The notes: generated by a model not told the origin, from the sequence alone. 64,000 nucleotides of DNA from Pseudogracilibacillus sp037892545 (GCF_037892545.1 NZ_JBBKBG010000002.1:186001-250000), one strand, 5' to 3'; positions 44,395 to 53,486 are shown, numbered from the stretch's first letter. Numbers and translations: made by a program.

Positions 44395-44826
44395 ATGAAT
44401 TTTACCGAAAAATTAATCACGATTCTTCTTCTGACATTTTTAATCGGAGTAGCAATTGCCTTTGTTGGAGGGTTATTTTTCTTTGGGTTTGCTGGATTAT
44501 TTTATTTAATCGGCATCGAATATGAATCATATACATCCTTAATATTATTTGTCGTTGCATTTTTATGTATCGGTTTTATAGTAGATATATTTTTTGAAGG
44601 TCTTGCAACATTTTCAAATGGATATATCGAGAAAAAATGGCAACAAATAGGGATGTTTTTCCTTTCATCATTTGCTGGGAACTTTTTAGTCTTAGTCATG
44701 GTTGATTCCGTTATGACTTCGATTTCATTATCTTTTCAAGCAAAGTTAATTTTAGCTGTTTGTTTAGCATTAATCGACCAAGCATTTAGTTCTGATGGAG
44801 ACAAAAAAGAAGATCGAAAAGCATGA
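44395..44826 (+). CDS. YrvL-like membrane protein
   Basis: This 143-residue protein has four hydrophobic segments and matches the layout of YrvL of B. subtilis, a regulatory membrane protein in the SigO/oxalate decarboxylase circuit: ITILLLTFLIGVAIAFVGG, FFGFAGLFYLIGIEYESYTSL, FFEGLATFSNGYIEKKW. None of the SigO genes are seen here, so its function in this organism is open. It follows the ASCH gene by 19 bases. Confidence 0.72.
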   Translation: MNFTEKLITILLLTFLIGVAIAFVGGLFFFGFAGLFYLIGIEYESYTSLILFVVAFLCIGFIVDIFFEGLATFSNGYIEKKWQQIGMFFLSSFAGNFLVLVMVDSVMTSISLSFQAKLILAVCLALIDQAFSSDGDKKEDRKA

Positions 44827-44857
44827 AGTTATGAAAAAATAACTTTCATGCTTTTTT
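44821..44857 (+). terminator. terminator after the YrvL-like gene
   Basis: GCATGAAGTTAT pairs with ATAACTTTCATGC around AAAAA and is followed by T6. The stem begins at the stop codon. Confidence 0.88.
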
Positions 44858-44884
44858 ACATGGTTATTTTTAGTTAGGAGAACG

Positions 44885-45017
44885 CATATCGTATAAGAAC
44901 GTGGCAGATTCATTATTTTAATTGTATTCATATCAGGATTTTCACAAGGGATGTTATTTCGAGGTAGATGGTTTATGGAGGCATTTCCACTTAATGTTGT
45001 ACCGAGATCATCTTAAA
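44885..45017 (+). other. possible remnant of a membrane-protein gene; gap before pspA
   Basis: In the 300-base gap before pspA one frame reads RFIILIVFISGFSQGMLFRGRW...FPLNVVPRSS-stop, closed upstream by a stop codon. The FSQGMLFRG part recalls the EExLFRG motif of CPBP membrane proteases, but the key acids are missing. Without a start or ribosome site I treat it as decayed coding sequence at most. Confidence 0.25.
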
Positions 45018-45125
45018 AATTAGTAAAGAAAAATTTATATAAAATTTTTATAAAAACGCTTTCCTATTAATCTGATATACGGTAAAATATGGGGTAATAA
45101 AGTGTGAATATACATAGGAGGTAGA

Positions 45126-45812
45126 ATGATGAGTATTTTAAAGCGATTTAAAGATATTATGTCTAGTAATATAAATGCATTATTAGATAAAGCGGAAGAT
45201 CCGGAGAAAATGATCGATCAATATTTACGTAATTTAAATAAAGATTTGCGTGAAGTAAAGTCAGAAACAGCGACCATTATGGCAGATGAAAAACGTGCGA
45301 AACGTGAATTGCAAGAATGCCAAAGTGAAGTAAATAAAATGGAAACTTACGCAATGAAGGCGTTAGAAGCAGGGAATGAAGATGATGCACGTAAGTTTTT
45401 AGAAAGAAAACAACAAGTAGAAACGAAGCTTGCTGAATTACAGAAAACAGCAGAAATTGCTCAGGCGAATACTACGCAAATGCGTCAAATGCATGATAAA
45501 TTAGTAAATGATGTACAAGAGTTAGAGTCTAGAAGAGCGATGTTAAAAGGAAAAGCAGCTGTAGCAAAAACACAAGCGAGAATGAATGAAATTGGAGCTT
45601 CGGCGAAAAATGCCAATGCATCCATTTCAGATTTTGATCGTCTAGAACAAAAGATTAATCAATCTTTAGATGAGGCAAATGCAATGGCTGAATTGAATCA
45701 AGGCGATTCAAATGATGTCGAAAATTTAACAGCTAAATATGACCAAACTAATAATGACGTAGAGAATGAACTCGCTGCATTAAAGGCTAAAATGGCAGAA
45801 AAAGACGAATAA
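45126..45812 (+). CDS. pspA: PspA/IM30-family phage-shock protein
   Basis: This 228-residue ESCRT-III-related protein binds and stabilises damaged membrane. It is almost wholly coiled coil: MSILKRFKDIMSSNINALLDKAEDPEKMIDQYLRN is the family start with its amphipathic helix, followed by heptads up to residue 215. The ribosome site AGGAGG precedes ATG-ATG. It heads a pspA-ydjG-ydjH-ydjI set, the order known from B. subtilis, where SigW drives it; I found no clear SigW promoter here. A terminator stands between this gene and the next, so its transcript can be made alone. Confidence 0.95.
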   Translation: MMSILKRFKDIMSSNINALLDKAEDPEKMIDQYLRNLNKDLREVKSETATIMADEKRAKRELQECQSEVNKMETYAMKALEAGNEDDARKFLERKQQVETKLAELQKTAEIAQANTTQMRQMHDKLVNDVQELESRRAMLKGKAAVAKTQARMNEIGASAKNANASISDFDRLEQKINQSLDEANAMAELNQGDSNDVENLTAKYDQTNNDVENELAALKAKMAEKDE

Positions 45813-45826
45813 TCGAGTATACAAAG

Positions 45827-45860
45827 AAAAGATCGTAGCGGATTCGTTACGATCTTTTTA
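45827..45860 (+). terminator. terminator between pspA and ydjG
   Basis: AAAGATCGTAGCG pairs with CGTTACGATCTTT and is followed by T5. It could lower expression of ydjGHI relative to pspA. Confidence 0.8.
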
Positions 45861-45878
45861 TATAAGGGGGGGATTTTC

Positions 45879-46910
45879 TTGTTATTACATTATAAATGCC
45901 CGAACTGTGGCGATGATATGGCATTTGATACGGAATCTGGTAGTTTGTCCTGTAGCAGTTGTGGACATCAGGAGAATATCGAAACATATGATGACGCATA
46001 TATTGAGCATGCATTTGCAGATGATGAGGAAGTGAAAGAATATCACTGTGAAAACTGTGGTGCGATTGTGATAACTGATGCAGATACGACAGCTACTTCA
46101 TGTAGTTTTTGTGAGGCGGCTGTCGTTTTAGGGGACCGATTAACAGGAAAATTGGCACCGAAAAAGGTCATACCTTTTAAAATAAATAAACAACAAGCAC
46201 AAGAAGCATTTGTGAAATGGTGTAGAAAAGGTATTTTAACGCCACGAGGGTTTATGACAGCAAATCGAATTGAAAATATTACGGGCATGTATGTACCATT
46301 TTGGATTTACGATATAAATAGTAAAGTAGAATTTCGTGGAACTGGAACGAAAGTGCGAACATATTCCAAAGGTGATTATATTTATACGGAAACGAAATAT
46401 TACGATATTTACCGAAAGCTTGACTTATATTATAGTCGTGTACCAGCAGATGCTTCTGAAAAAATGGCGGACGACATTATGGATAAGTTAGAACCATATC
46501 ATTATAACGATCTAGAAACGTTTAAAACACCTTATTTAGTAGGTTATTTAGCGGAAAAATACAATTACGATGATAAGGATTTATTGCCGCGTGTGAAAGG
46601 GCGAGTAAGAAAGTTTGCTCAAACGTATACGAAATCAACGATGCCTGGGTATGCGACGATTACGACGAAAAACGAAGATATTCATACGAAAAATTTACGT
46701 GCACAATATGCTCTATTTCCTGTTTGGATGGTTTATTATAATTTGGATAAACAACAACATACATTTGCAATGAACGGTCAAACAGGAAAGGTTGTCGGTA
46801 AACCACCAATATCTAAACGAAAAGTTGCCTACTGGTTTAGTGGGATTTCTGTAGGGGCATTTGCAGTCATAAAATCGGTCGCTTTTGCAATTAGTGGGGT
46901 GTTTTGGTAA
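45879..46910 (+). CDS. ydjG: YdjG-like zinc-ribbon membrane-associated protein
   Basis: This 343-residue protein has two N-terminal zinc ribbons (CPNCGDDMAFDTESGSLSCSSC and CENCGAIVITDADTTATSCSFC), a TFIIB-like central domain, then a large conserved region (IENITGMYVPFWIYDINSKVEF; TYTKSTMPGYATITTKNED; LFPVWMVYYNL) and a C-terminal hydrophobic segment. In B. subtilis YdjG acts with YdjH to recruit YdjI and PspA to the membrane. TTG start behind a GGGGGGA site. Its stop codon shares one base with the next ATG. Confidence 0.88.
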   Translation: MLLHYKCPNCGDDMAFDTESGSLSCSSCGHQENIETYDDAYIEHAFADDEEVKEYHCENCGAIVITDADTTATSCSFCEAAVVLGDRLTGKLAPKKVIPFKINKQQAQEAFVKWCRKGILTPRGFMTANRIENITGMYVPFWIYDINSKVEFRGTGTKVRTYSKGDYIYTETKYYDIYRKLDLYYSRVPADASEKMADDIMDKLEPYHYNDLETFKTPYLVGYLAEKYNYDDKDLLPRVKGRVRKFAQTYTKSTMPGYATITTKNEDIHTKNLRAQYALFPVWMVYYNLDKQQHTFAMNGQTGKVVGKPPISKRKVAYWFSGISVGAFAVIKSVAFAISGVFW

Positions 46911-47689
46911 TGAAAAAATTTGTATGGTCCTTGACTATTCTGTTTCTAGTTGCATTACTACCACTACCAGTTGCTGCCGAAAATCCCGCAACGACTCATG
47001 TATATGATGAGGCAAATTTATTATCTGATTTGCATATGGAAGAATTAGAAACAATTGCAGCAGAGTACGGGGAAAAGTTACATATTGATTTTATTTTCTT
47101 TACTCGTGAGGATAATACGACTTTTATTGGAGATTATATGGACGATTTTTATGATGAAAAAGCTCTTGGATATGATAAAGCACATGGGAGAGCGGTTTTA
47201 GTAGGAATTGACATGAGCGGACGCGATATTGTCATCGATGCCCATAGTGATGTGAAAGAGAAATTGGATACAGATCGACTGACGATGATCCGTGATACAA
47301 TTACAAGTGATTTAACGAACGGGAATTATATAGAGGCATTTACGAATGTTATCTACCTTACGGATAAATATATGCAATTTAAACCTGGAGTAAATCCGGA
47401 TAATCCAATGTACAAAACGTCTGTTCAGATTATTGTAGCGCTTATTGTAGGTGGCGTTGTTGTTGGGGGAATGTTATTTAGAATGAATCCACGCATGACA
47501 ACAAATGCTGGGACGTATCATGATTCCAATAATTCGGAAATTTTAGGAAAACGTGATCGATATATCCGTACAACCGTGACAAAACGTCGCAAGCCAAAGC
47601 AAAATAAAAGTGGTGGTGGAAGTTCTGGTGGAAGCATAGGACGTACAGGTGGAGGTTTTTCTAGAAGTAGAAGTAGTGGGAAATTTTAG
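46910..47689 (+). CDS. ydjH: YdjH-like TPM-domain membrane protein
   Basis: This is an extracytoplasmic TPM domain with signal peptide and membrane anchor. The signal peptide KKFVWSLTILFLVALLPLPVAAE is followed by the TPM domain (VYDEANLLSDLHMEELETIAAEYGEKLHIDFIFFT...RAVLVGIDMSGRDIVIDAHSD), one transmembrane segment (VQIIVALIVGGVVVGGMLF, about 170-190) and a Gly/Ser/Arg-rich cytoplasmic tail. Partner of YdjG in the PspA-linked membrane complex. ATG 46910 overlaps the ydjG stop. Confidence 0.88.
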   Translation: MKKFVWSLTILFLVALLPLPVAAENPATTHVYDEANLLSDLHMEELETIAAEYGEKLHIDFIFFTREDNTTFIGDYMDDFYDEKALGYDKAHGRAVLVGIDMSGRDIVIDAHSDVKEKLDTDRLTMIRDTITSDLTNGNYIEAFTNVIYLTDKYMQFKPGVNPDNPMYKTSVQIIVALIVGGVVVGGMLFRMNPRMTTNAGTYHDSNNSEILGKRDRYIRTTVTKRRKPKQNKSGGGSSGGSIGRTGGGFSRSRSSGKF

Positions 47690-47707
47690 TTGAGAGGGGA
47701 AGTTGAA

Positions 47708-48718
47708 ATGGGATTTTTTAGAGGACAATTAGCGAATGTTGTAGAGTGGGATGAATTTCGGGAAGATATGATTTTTTGGAAATGGCAAAATAATGAAATT
47801 AAAAAAGGATCAAAATTAATTATTCGTCCTGGACAGGATGCCATTTTCTTCCATCAAGGGAAAATCGAAGGTGTGTTTGAAGAAGAAGGAGATTATAATA
47901 TTGATTCTGATATTATTCCATTTTTATCGACATTAAAAGGATTTAAATTTGGTTTTAATTCTGGTATGCGTGTGGAAGTGTTATTTGTTAATACGAAAGA
48001 ATTTACTGTGAAATGGGGAACGAAAAGTCCGATTATGATTCCTGCTGAAGGTTTACCAGGGGGCTTGCCAATTCGTGCGAATGGAACATTTCATTTTAAA
48101 GTAAATGATTATGTTGCTTTAATTGATAAAATTGCTGGAGTTCGCAGTAATTATGTCGTGGAAGATGTTCGTTTACGAATTAATTCTGCTTTATCCCCGT
48201 TATTAATGAAGTGGATTAGCCGTGAAGGAAAGGATATGTTTAATTTACAAGTAAATGCCGAGGAAATTGGTCGCGGGATTCAACAAGATTTAGATATGCA
48301 ATTAATGGAAGACGGTTTAACAGTTACTCGTTTTCATATTATGGACTTTAATTATCCGAAAGAAATTGCAGATAAAATTAAAAAATCAGCCTCCCATAGT
48401 ATGGTTGGAGATGTTGGCAAATATCAACAGATAGAAATGGTTGATGGAATGACATCAGGAAACATGCAAGGCGGTGGTACGGCGTCTGATATGGCTAGTA
48501 TGATGATGGGAATGAACATTGCAAAAGAGATGATCGATCATACGAATACTGGCAGTTCGAAAGGCGAAACGAAACAACAGCAACAACAGCAGGCTGGCAG
48601 TGGCCAACAACAGGAGCAATCATCTGGAGATAGTGCTGCGCCGAATTTCTGTCCGAACTGTGGAACGAAAACAGGTGGCGCAAATTTCTGTGGTAATTGT
48701 GGACAAAAATTAGTGTAA
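47708..48718 (+). CDS. ydjI: YdjI-like SPFH-domain protein with zinc ribbon
   Basis: This roughly 336-residue SPFH-like protein (also called virion-core-like) scaffolds PspA at the membrane. It starts MGFFRGQLANVVEWDEFREDMIFWKW, has the SPFH core (RPGQDAIFFHQGKIEGVFEEEG through LRINSALSPLLMKWISREGKDMFNLQ), a Met/Gly-rich segment, a Gln tract and a terminal zinc ribbon (CPNCGTKTGGANFCGNCGQ). ATG 47708 follows GAGGGGAAG; a TTG farther up overlaps this site and is rejected. It is the last gene of the cluster; a 51-base repeat array begins about 15 bases after its stop. Confidence 0.9.
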   Translation: MGFFRGQLANVVEWDEFREDMIFWKWQNNEIKKGSKLIIRPGQDAIFFHQGKIEGVFEEEGDYNIDSDIIPFLSTLKGFKFGFNSGMRVEVLFVNTKEFTVKWGTKSPIMIPAEGLPGGLPIRANGTFHFKVNDYVALIDKIAGVRSNYVVEDVRLRINSALSPLLMKWISREGKDMFNLQVNAEEIGRGIQQDLDMQLMEDGLTVTRFHIMDFNYPKEIADKIKKSASHSMVGDVGKYQQIEMVDGMTSGNMQGGGTASDMASMMMGMNIAKEMIDHTNTGSSKGETKQQQQQQAGSGQQQEQSSGDSAAPNFCPNCGTKTGGANFCGNCGQKLV

Positions 48719-48733
48719 TGAAATGACCTTGCG

Positions 48734-48994
48734 TTTCACTTGCGGAAATCTGTGCTAATTCCGCAAGTGTTCGTGGAAATCGCGTTCAACTTGCGGATAT
48801 ATATGCTAATTCCGCAAGAGATTGAGGAAATCACGTTCCACTTGCGGATATATATGCTAATTCCGCAAGAGATTGAGGAAATCACGTTCCACTTGCGGAT
48901 ATATGTAATAATTCCGCAAGAGATAGAAGAAATCGCGTTTCACTTGCGGATATATGTAATAATTCCGCAAGAGATAGAAGAAATCGCGTTTCAC
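48734..48994. repeat. 51-base tandem repeat array A (5 units)
   Basis: Five direct copies with an exact period of 51 bases start at 48739, 48790, 48841, 48892 and 48943 (position of CTTGCGGA). Each has an inverted repeat CTTGCGGA-N13-TCCGCAAG and a spacer such as AGATAGAAGAAATCGCGTT. Units differ by a few substitutions and no insertions. Because 51 is a multiple of three, the array is open in some frames and mimics a repetitive peptide; it is not a gene. It can form hairpins and follows ydjI directly. Confidence 0.93.
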
Positions 48995-49027
48995 TCACTA
49001 AGTAAATTCTATTTTATCGTATTCAAA

Positions 49028-49061
49028 ACCCTTTCTCACTTTGGTGGGAGAGGCTTTTTTT
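49028..49061 (+). terminator. terminator after repeat array A
   Basis: CCTTTCTCAC pairs with GTGGGAGAGG (with G-U pairs) and is followed by CTTTTTTT. It would close the ydjGHI transcript if that reads through the repeats. Confidence 0.6.
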
Positions 49062-49262
49062 ACGAAAATAGAGTTTTGTGATAAAAACCTCCACAGAAAA
49101 CAGAAAAATTTTGTAAAACGTTTAAGTCTTTAATTGACTTGTTTTCAACAGGAATCAATCTTATAATAGCCTGTAAACTCAAACATGACAAAGCTAATTT
49201 CCATACATATTTTATTGCTTAATGTAATAGCGAAAAAATCGTAAATAATTCGACGATATGGA

Positions 49263-49805
49263 GTGATAGAAATAGGGAATAAAAAGGCAGACATGATAGA
49301 GGTCCACGCTTTTGCCGATAACCTTCAACAAATATCTTCAGATATACAGGCACAATTGGAGAGTGTGATTAAAAGCATCGATACAATCCAAGGAATGTCA
49401 TCCTTTTCTGGACAAGCAACCCAAGTGAAGATGAAAAAATTCATGATATTATCCCATCAGTATCCGATATTACCACCGCAAGATCACCTGATTTCTCAGA
49501 CGTAAATGAGTGGAAGAAAAAGGTAGTCAAAGAAGCAGAAGAGTTAGAAGAAGACATAAGTAGTTTCACTAGTACTGGAAATGAGACAGATGTCAGAGCA
49601 ATTATGCAGCAGATGGAAACGGTGATGAATCGGGCAGGCAGGGATACGGAGAAATGAGATTTTTAGATTTAAAGGTGATTCATCAATAGGTAGTCAATGG
49701 CGGTATAGGATTGATGTTGTTGATGAACAAATCAAGAAATTAGCAAAAAGTATGACACCAGAACAACTAAAAAATACTTATTTGAATGTGAAATTAACAC
49801 ATTAG
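49263..49805 (+). pseudogene. LXG polymorphic toxin gene, remnant
   Basis: Three fragments of a T7SS-exported LXG toxin are seen in order. The first (49263-49430) gives IEVHAFADNLQQISSDIQAQLESVIKSIDTIQGMSSFSGQA, the LXG N-terminus. It jumps, by internal deletion and a frame change, to DEKIHDIIPSVSDITTARSPDFSDVNEWKKKVVKEAEEL...METVMNRAGRD, from the end of the LXG domain, stopping at 49657. A third frame gives FRFKGDSSIGSQWRYRIDVVDEQIKKLAKSMTPEQLKNTYLNVKLTH, a likely toxin C-terminal tail, stopping at 49805. Most of the toxin domain is missing, so the toxin class is unknown. An immunity-like gene follows 14 bases later. Confidence 0.78.
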
Positions 49806-49819
49806 TAGGAGGAGTATAA

Positions 49820-50362
49820 ATGGAAAAATACTTAAAAGATTTTAAATTGCATAATAAAGTTTCGAGTGAAATCATTGAACAATATAAGCAACTAGTACCA
49901 AATGAAATTATAGATTTATGGAGTAATTATGGATTTGGTACATTTATGCAAGGGTATTTTAAAAGTGTAAATCCAGAGGAATTTAAAGAGATTCTAGGGG
50001 AGAGTAGTCAAAGATACAAGGATTCAGTTGTGTTGTTTGCTACAGGAATGGGTGATCTAGTTATTTGGTCAGATGGATTTGTTAGATTACTTAATTACAG
50101 GTATGGTGTGGTAAAAACAATTATGTTTACATTTGAATTTTTCTTTCAAAATATTAATGATCTGGAATTTAAAGATGAAGATTTTTCTTGGCAACCGTAT
50201 CCCGAAGCCCTTAGACAATATGGTGAATTGGATTATGATGAGTGCTTCGGCTATACACCACTATTAGGTTTAGGCGGAGAAGAAAAAGTAGAAAATCTAA
50301 AAAAAGTCAAACTGAAGGAACATATTCTAGTTATTACTGAACTTATGGGACCAATTCGGTAA
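49820..50362 (+). CDS. GAD-like/DUF1851 immunity protein
   Basis: This intact 180-residue protein has the GAD-like and DUF1851 (Tdi1-like) layout of bacterial toxin immunity proteins: LKDFKLHNKVSSEIIEQYKQLVPNEIIDLWSNYGFGTFMQGYFKSVNPEEF, then VVLFATGMGDLVIWSDGFVRLLNYRYG, and a final DECFGYTPLLGLGGEEKVENLKKVKL. It has an excellent ribosome site TAGGAGGAG. It sits behind the broken LXG toxin as its cognate or orphan immunity gene. Keeping only the immunity gene would protect against siblings that still carry the toxin. The 340 bases after it hold no supported gene. Confidence 0.82.
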   Translation: MEKYLKDFKLHNKVSSEIIEQYKQLVPNEIIDLWSNYGFGTFMQGYFKSVNPEEFKEILGESSQRYKDSVVLFATGMGDLVIWSDGFVRLLNYRYGVVKTIMFTFEFFFQNINDLEFKDEDFSWQPYPEALRQYGELDYDECFGYTPLLGLGGEEKVENLKKVKLKEHILVITELMGPIR

Positions 50363-50700
50363 TATTTGGGAGTATGTTACAGAATTAACTATAAGCACTT
50401 GATTGCCTTATTAGGAATTAGGTGTTTTGTTTTTATTTAGAAATTTAACTTTGAACTATATTGGAAATTGATTTACTGAAATTCATAGTTCATGAAGGTA
50501 GTACCATCATAGAGTATTGATATAAATGATACTTTAACAATGTATAAAGATGTTCAATAAGAAACTAAATGACAGCAGAAGAGGACGCACAATTAAAAAA
50601 ATTAATTACAAATTATAAATCTTAGCATTATCGAGAAAACTAACTTAAATGTGTCCTAAATATTGACGTGTCTCCTAATTATTTTGACATTTATAAACAA

Positions 50701-51110
50701 TTCCGCAAGAGTTCGTGGAAATCGCGCTCAACTTGCGGATATACGTGCTAATTCCGCAAGAGATAGAAGAAATCGCGTTCCACTTGCGGATATATGTAAT
50801 AATTCCGCAAGAGATTGAAGAAATCTCGTTTCACTTGCGGAAATCCGTGCTAATTCCGCAAGAGTAAGAAGAAATCGCGTTCCACTTGCGGATATATGTG
50901 CTAATTCCGCAAGAGATTGAGGAAATCACGTTCCACTTGCGGATATCCGTGCTAATTCCGCAAGAGATAGAAGAAATCGTGCTCCACTTGCGGATATATG
51001 TGCCAATTCCGCAAGAGACCGCAGAAATCGCGTTCCACTTGCGGATATCCGCAATAATTACGCAAGTGACCGCAGAAATCGCGTTCCACTTTCGGATATC
51101 CGCCTTTGTG
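50701..51110. repeat. 51-base tandem repeat array B (about 8 units)
   Basis: This is the same repeat as array A, in the same orientation, with CTTGCGGA at 50732, 50783, 50834, 50885, 50936, 50987, 51038 and a degenerate CTTTCGGA at 51089, again exactly 51 bases apart; half a unit precedes at 50701. It ends about 50 bases from the stop of the convergent kinase-like gene. With array A it brackets the LXG remnant, so recombination between arrays could delete or exchange that segment. Confidence 0.93.
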
Positions 51111-51159
51111 TTGAATCTTTTCACCCGGCGTATGCCCAAACGATAACGAATCAAGAGGG

Positions 51160-52821
51160 CTACATTCGACCAGAGCGGAAGATAGAAAATAGTATGAGTA
51201 TAAATAGTAAAAAGGCGATGACAGAACCGATTTCAATGACTGGCAAACGCCATAATAAGGTTGTCTGGCCTGAAATAGCTGCGCCAACGATTAGGCCGAC
51301 CATTAAAATACAGAATGACAGTAAAATAATACTAAATGAGAGACGATTACTAATTTTATCAAGTCGTCGCATAAAAAAAGGTAAGTCAGAAACATTGATA
51401 TCAAAACGGAGCTTGCCTTTTTTTAATGTTGTTGTAACATCTTTTACATCTTGTGGTAGCTCAGATAAAATATCAGCATTATCAATTAGCTGTTCCCACG
51501 TTTTTTTCGCAATAAAAGATGGTTGCATTCTTTCTTGAATTAGCCGTTTTCCAAAAGGCTCCACGGCTGACATGATACTGAAAGTGGGATCTAATCCCGA
51601 AATGATTTTTTCAATCGTGATGATTGTTTTTCCTAAAATAGAAATTTCATTCGGTAATTGTAGTTCATATTCATAAGCAATATCGAACACCTCTTTAATG
51701 ATCGCCCCAAGTTTAATTTGCTTCATCGGCATATCATAATATTTCGCTATTAAATATTCTAGATCACGTAATAAGGAGCTCCGATCTGTTTCGCCCGTCA
51801 TCATCCCTAATTTACCAAATGTCTTCACGATTCCTTTTGCATTTCCTAACTGTAAATTTATGACGAGTGATGTAAAATGGTAGCGCATTTCTTCTGTCAG
51901 TTGGCCGACCATACCAAAATCTAAAAAGACGACACGGTTTCTCGGTAAAATATAAATATTACCTGGATGTGGATCTCCATGAAAAAATCCGTCGATAAAA
52001 ATTTGCTCAAACATTGCATTTGTAATCGTTTTTGCAATTTTTCGTTTATCATAATCATGTGCTTCTAATTCCTCATAATGGTTTACTTTTATTCCGTGGA
52101 TCATTTCCATCGTGAGTACTTTTTTCGTTGTATACTGCCAATAAACGATTGGAATATGTACATCATCATTATCTGCTAGTTGCTTAGCAATCTTTTCCGC
52201 ATTACGCCCCTCATGCATGTAATCTAATTCATTGCTTAATGAAAATGCAAATTCATCAACCATATCACGTAATTGGTAGGCACGAGCCCATGCAAAATGA
52301 TCCTCTAAAAACTTTGAGAAATCACGTAAAATTTCTAAATCGGTTTGCATCGTTGTTTCAATGCTCGGTCGTTGAATTTTTACAGCAACTTCTTCCCCTG
52401 TATGTAGGGTGGCAATATGTACTTGTCCGATAGAAGCCGTCGCTAGCGGTTCTATATTAAAATGTGCGAACAATACATGGATAGGAGCATGTAATTCTTC
52501 TTCTATCGTTGCTTCAATTTTTTCATATGGAATTGGAAATACATCGTCTTGTAATTTTTCTAATTCATCTGTAATTTCCTTCGGGATTAGGTCATTTCTA
52601 GAACTAGCAATTTGTCCTAGCTTTATAAAAGTTGGACCTAATTGTTGTAATGTATTACGTAACTTACTACCGATATCTTGTAAATTCATATCGGATGTTT
52701 CGGAATATTTTTTTCGATCAGTTAAACCAATTCGAAATAAAAAGTGGCTAAAACCATTTTTTAAAAATGTATTTAATACTTCTTGAAATCGTTGTGTATG
52801 CTTCATTCGTCTACGAAACAT
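51160..52821 (-). CDS. AarF/UbiB-family atypical kinase
   Basis: This 553-residue ABC1/ADCK/UbiB protein has the KxGQ motif (FIKLGQIASSRNDLIPKEI), VAVKIQRPS with the catalytic Lys, FFHGDPHPGNIYILP, and the metal-binding VFLDFGMVGQL. Two transmembrane helices at the C-terminus (LSFSIILLSFCILMVGLIVGA; VIEIGSVIAFLLFILILFSIF) anchor it. In Gram-negatives UbiB supports ubiquinone synthesis; here the organism should use menaquinone, so the role may be in lipid or quinone handling. It is monocistronic on the minus strand. Confidence 0.92.
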   Translation of the reverse strand: MFRRRMKHTQRFQEVLNTFLKNGFSHFLFRIGLTDRKKYSETSDMNLQDIGSKLRNTLQQLGPTFIKLGQIASSRNDLIPKEITDELEKLQDDVFPIPYEKIEATIEEELHAPIHVLFAHFNIEPLATASIGQVHIATLHTGEEVAVKIQRPSIETTMQTDLEILRDFSKFLEDHFAWARAYQLRDMVDEFAFSLSNELDYMHEGRNAEKIAKQLADNDDVHIPIVYWQYTTKKVLTMEMIHGIKVNHYEELEAHDYDKRKIAKTITNAMFEQIFIDGFFHGDPHPGNIYILPRNRVVFLDFGMVGQLTEEMRYHFTSLVINLQLGNAKGIVKTFGKLGMMTGETDRSSLLRDLEYLIAKYYDMPMKQIKLGAIIKEVFDIAYEYELQLPNEISILGKTIITIEKIISGLDPTFSIMSAVEPFGKRLIQERMQPSFIAKKTWEQLIDNADILSELPQDVKDVTTTLKKGKLRFDINVSDLPFFMRRLDKISNRLSFSIILLSFCILMVGLIVGAAISGQTTLLWRLPVIEIGSVIAFLLFILILFSIFRSGRM

Positions 52822-52947
52822 GCCATCGCTCCTTTGTGCCGATACGTTATATTCATTATAAGAGAAAGAAGGTGGAATGAAAAGGAGAAGATGATTATTC
52901 CCTACATATGTAGTACGATAAGGGTATGTTTATATGAAAAAGGAGTA

Positions 52948-53382
52948 ATGAAAGTGAAGTTTTCTGAATTTGAAATTGGAAAAAGCTATGAAACAGCATC
53001 TTATCAAATGACGTTAGAGGAAATTCAAGCCTTCTCACGTAAATTTGATCCACAATATATGCATGTAGACGAGGTCCGTGCAAATGAAACGGAATTTGGT
53101 GGCATTATCGCTTCAGGAATTCATACATTAAATATTTCATTTAAACTATGGATAGAGGTAGGAGCGTACGGTGATGAAATCATTGCTGGGCGTCAAATGG
53201 ACAAGGTGATTTTCAAAAAACCTGTATATCCGGGTGATATATTACGTGTGATCGTGAAAATAACAGATAAAAAAGCTATAAAAGGTAACCGTGGACTCGT
53301 TACATGTAAAATGACGACGTACAATCAGCATGATGAAAAAGTGTTAACAGCCATCTTAACAGCTCTAATAAAGGATGTATAA
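52948..53382 (+). CDS. MaoC-family hydratase/dehydratase
   Basis: This roughly 145-residue hot-dog-fold enzyme is of the MaoC/R-hydratase family, which hydrates 2-enoyl-CoA. The hydratase signature with Asp and His is in FSRKFDPQYMHVDEVRANETEFGGIIASGIHTL. GRQMDKVIFKKPVYPGDILRVIVKI is the second half. ATG 52948 lies very close to the ribosome site AAAGGAG; GTG 52954 (start of MKFSEFEIGK) has better spacing and is an alternative. An open frame continues upstream to 52783 without signals. It is divergent from the AarF-like gene. Confidence 0.88.
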   Translation: MKVKFSEFEIGKSYETASYQMTLEEIQAFSRKFDPQYMHVDEVRANETEFGGIIASGIHTLNISFKLWIEVGAYGDEIIAGRQMDKVIFKKPVYPGDILRVIVKITDKKAIKGNRGLVTCKMTTYNQHDEKVLTAILTALIKDV

Positions 53383-53386
53383 CGAT

Positions 53387-53412
53387 AATTATCCACATTT
53401 CTGTGGATAATT
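53387..53412 (+). other. hairpin after the MaoC-like gene
   Basis: AATTATCCACA pairs perfectly with TGTGGATAATT around four bases. It has no T-tail, so it is a stem-loop rather than a proven terminator. Confidence 0.5.
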
Positions 53413-53448
53413 AGATTGAATTTGTTAATAATTCTGACAATTCAACCT

Positions 53449-53486
53449 AAAAATTACCAGTCCAGTAAAGGAATGGTAATTTTTAT
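53449..53486. terminator. bidirectional terminator
   Basis: AAAAATTACCA pairs with TGGTAATTTTTA around a 14-base loop, with A-run and T-run on the two sides. It lies between the convergent MaoC-like and flavoprotein genes. Confidence 0.75.

Noticed and set aside
45051..45064. cre-like sequence before pspA
   Set aside because: Only about 12 of 14 match, with one mismatch in the conserved TG, and no functional reason for catabolite control.
48740..49081. 113-residue open frame with repeated peptide in array A
   Set aside because: It is the 51-base repeat read in frame; no start signal and the same repeat is noncoding in array B.
48734..51110. CRISPR array
   Set aside because: The repeats are contiguous 51-base units with conserved 'spacers', no unique spacers and no cas genes.
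50831..51154. Open frames on both strands in array B
   Set aside because: Created by the repeat period being a multiple of three; no ribosome site.
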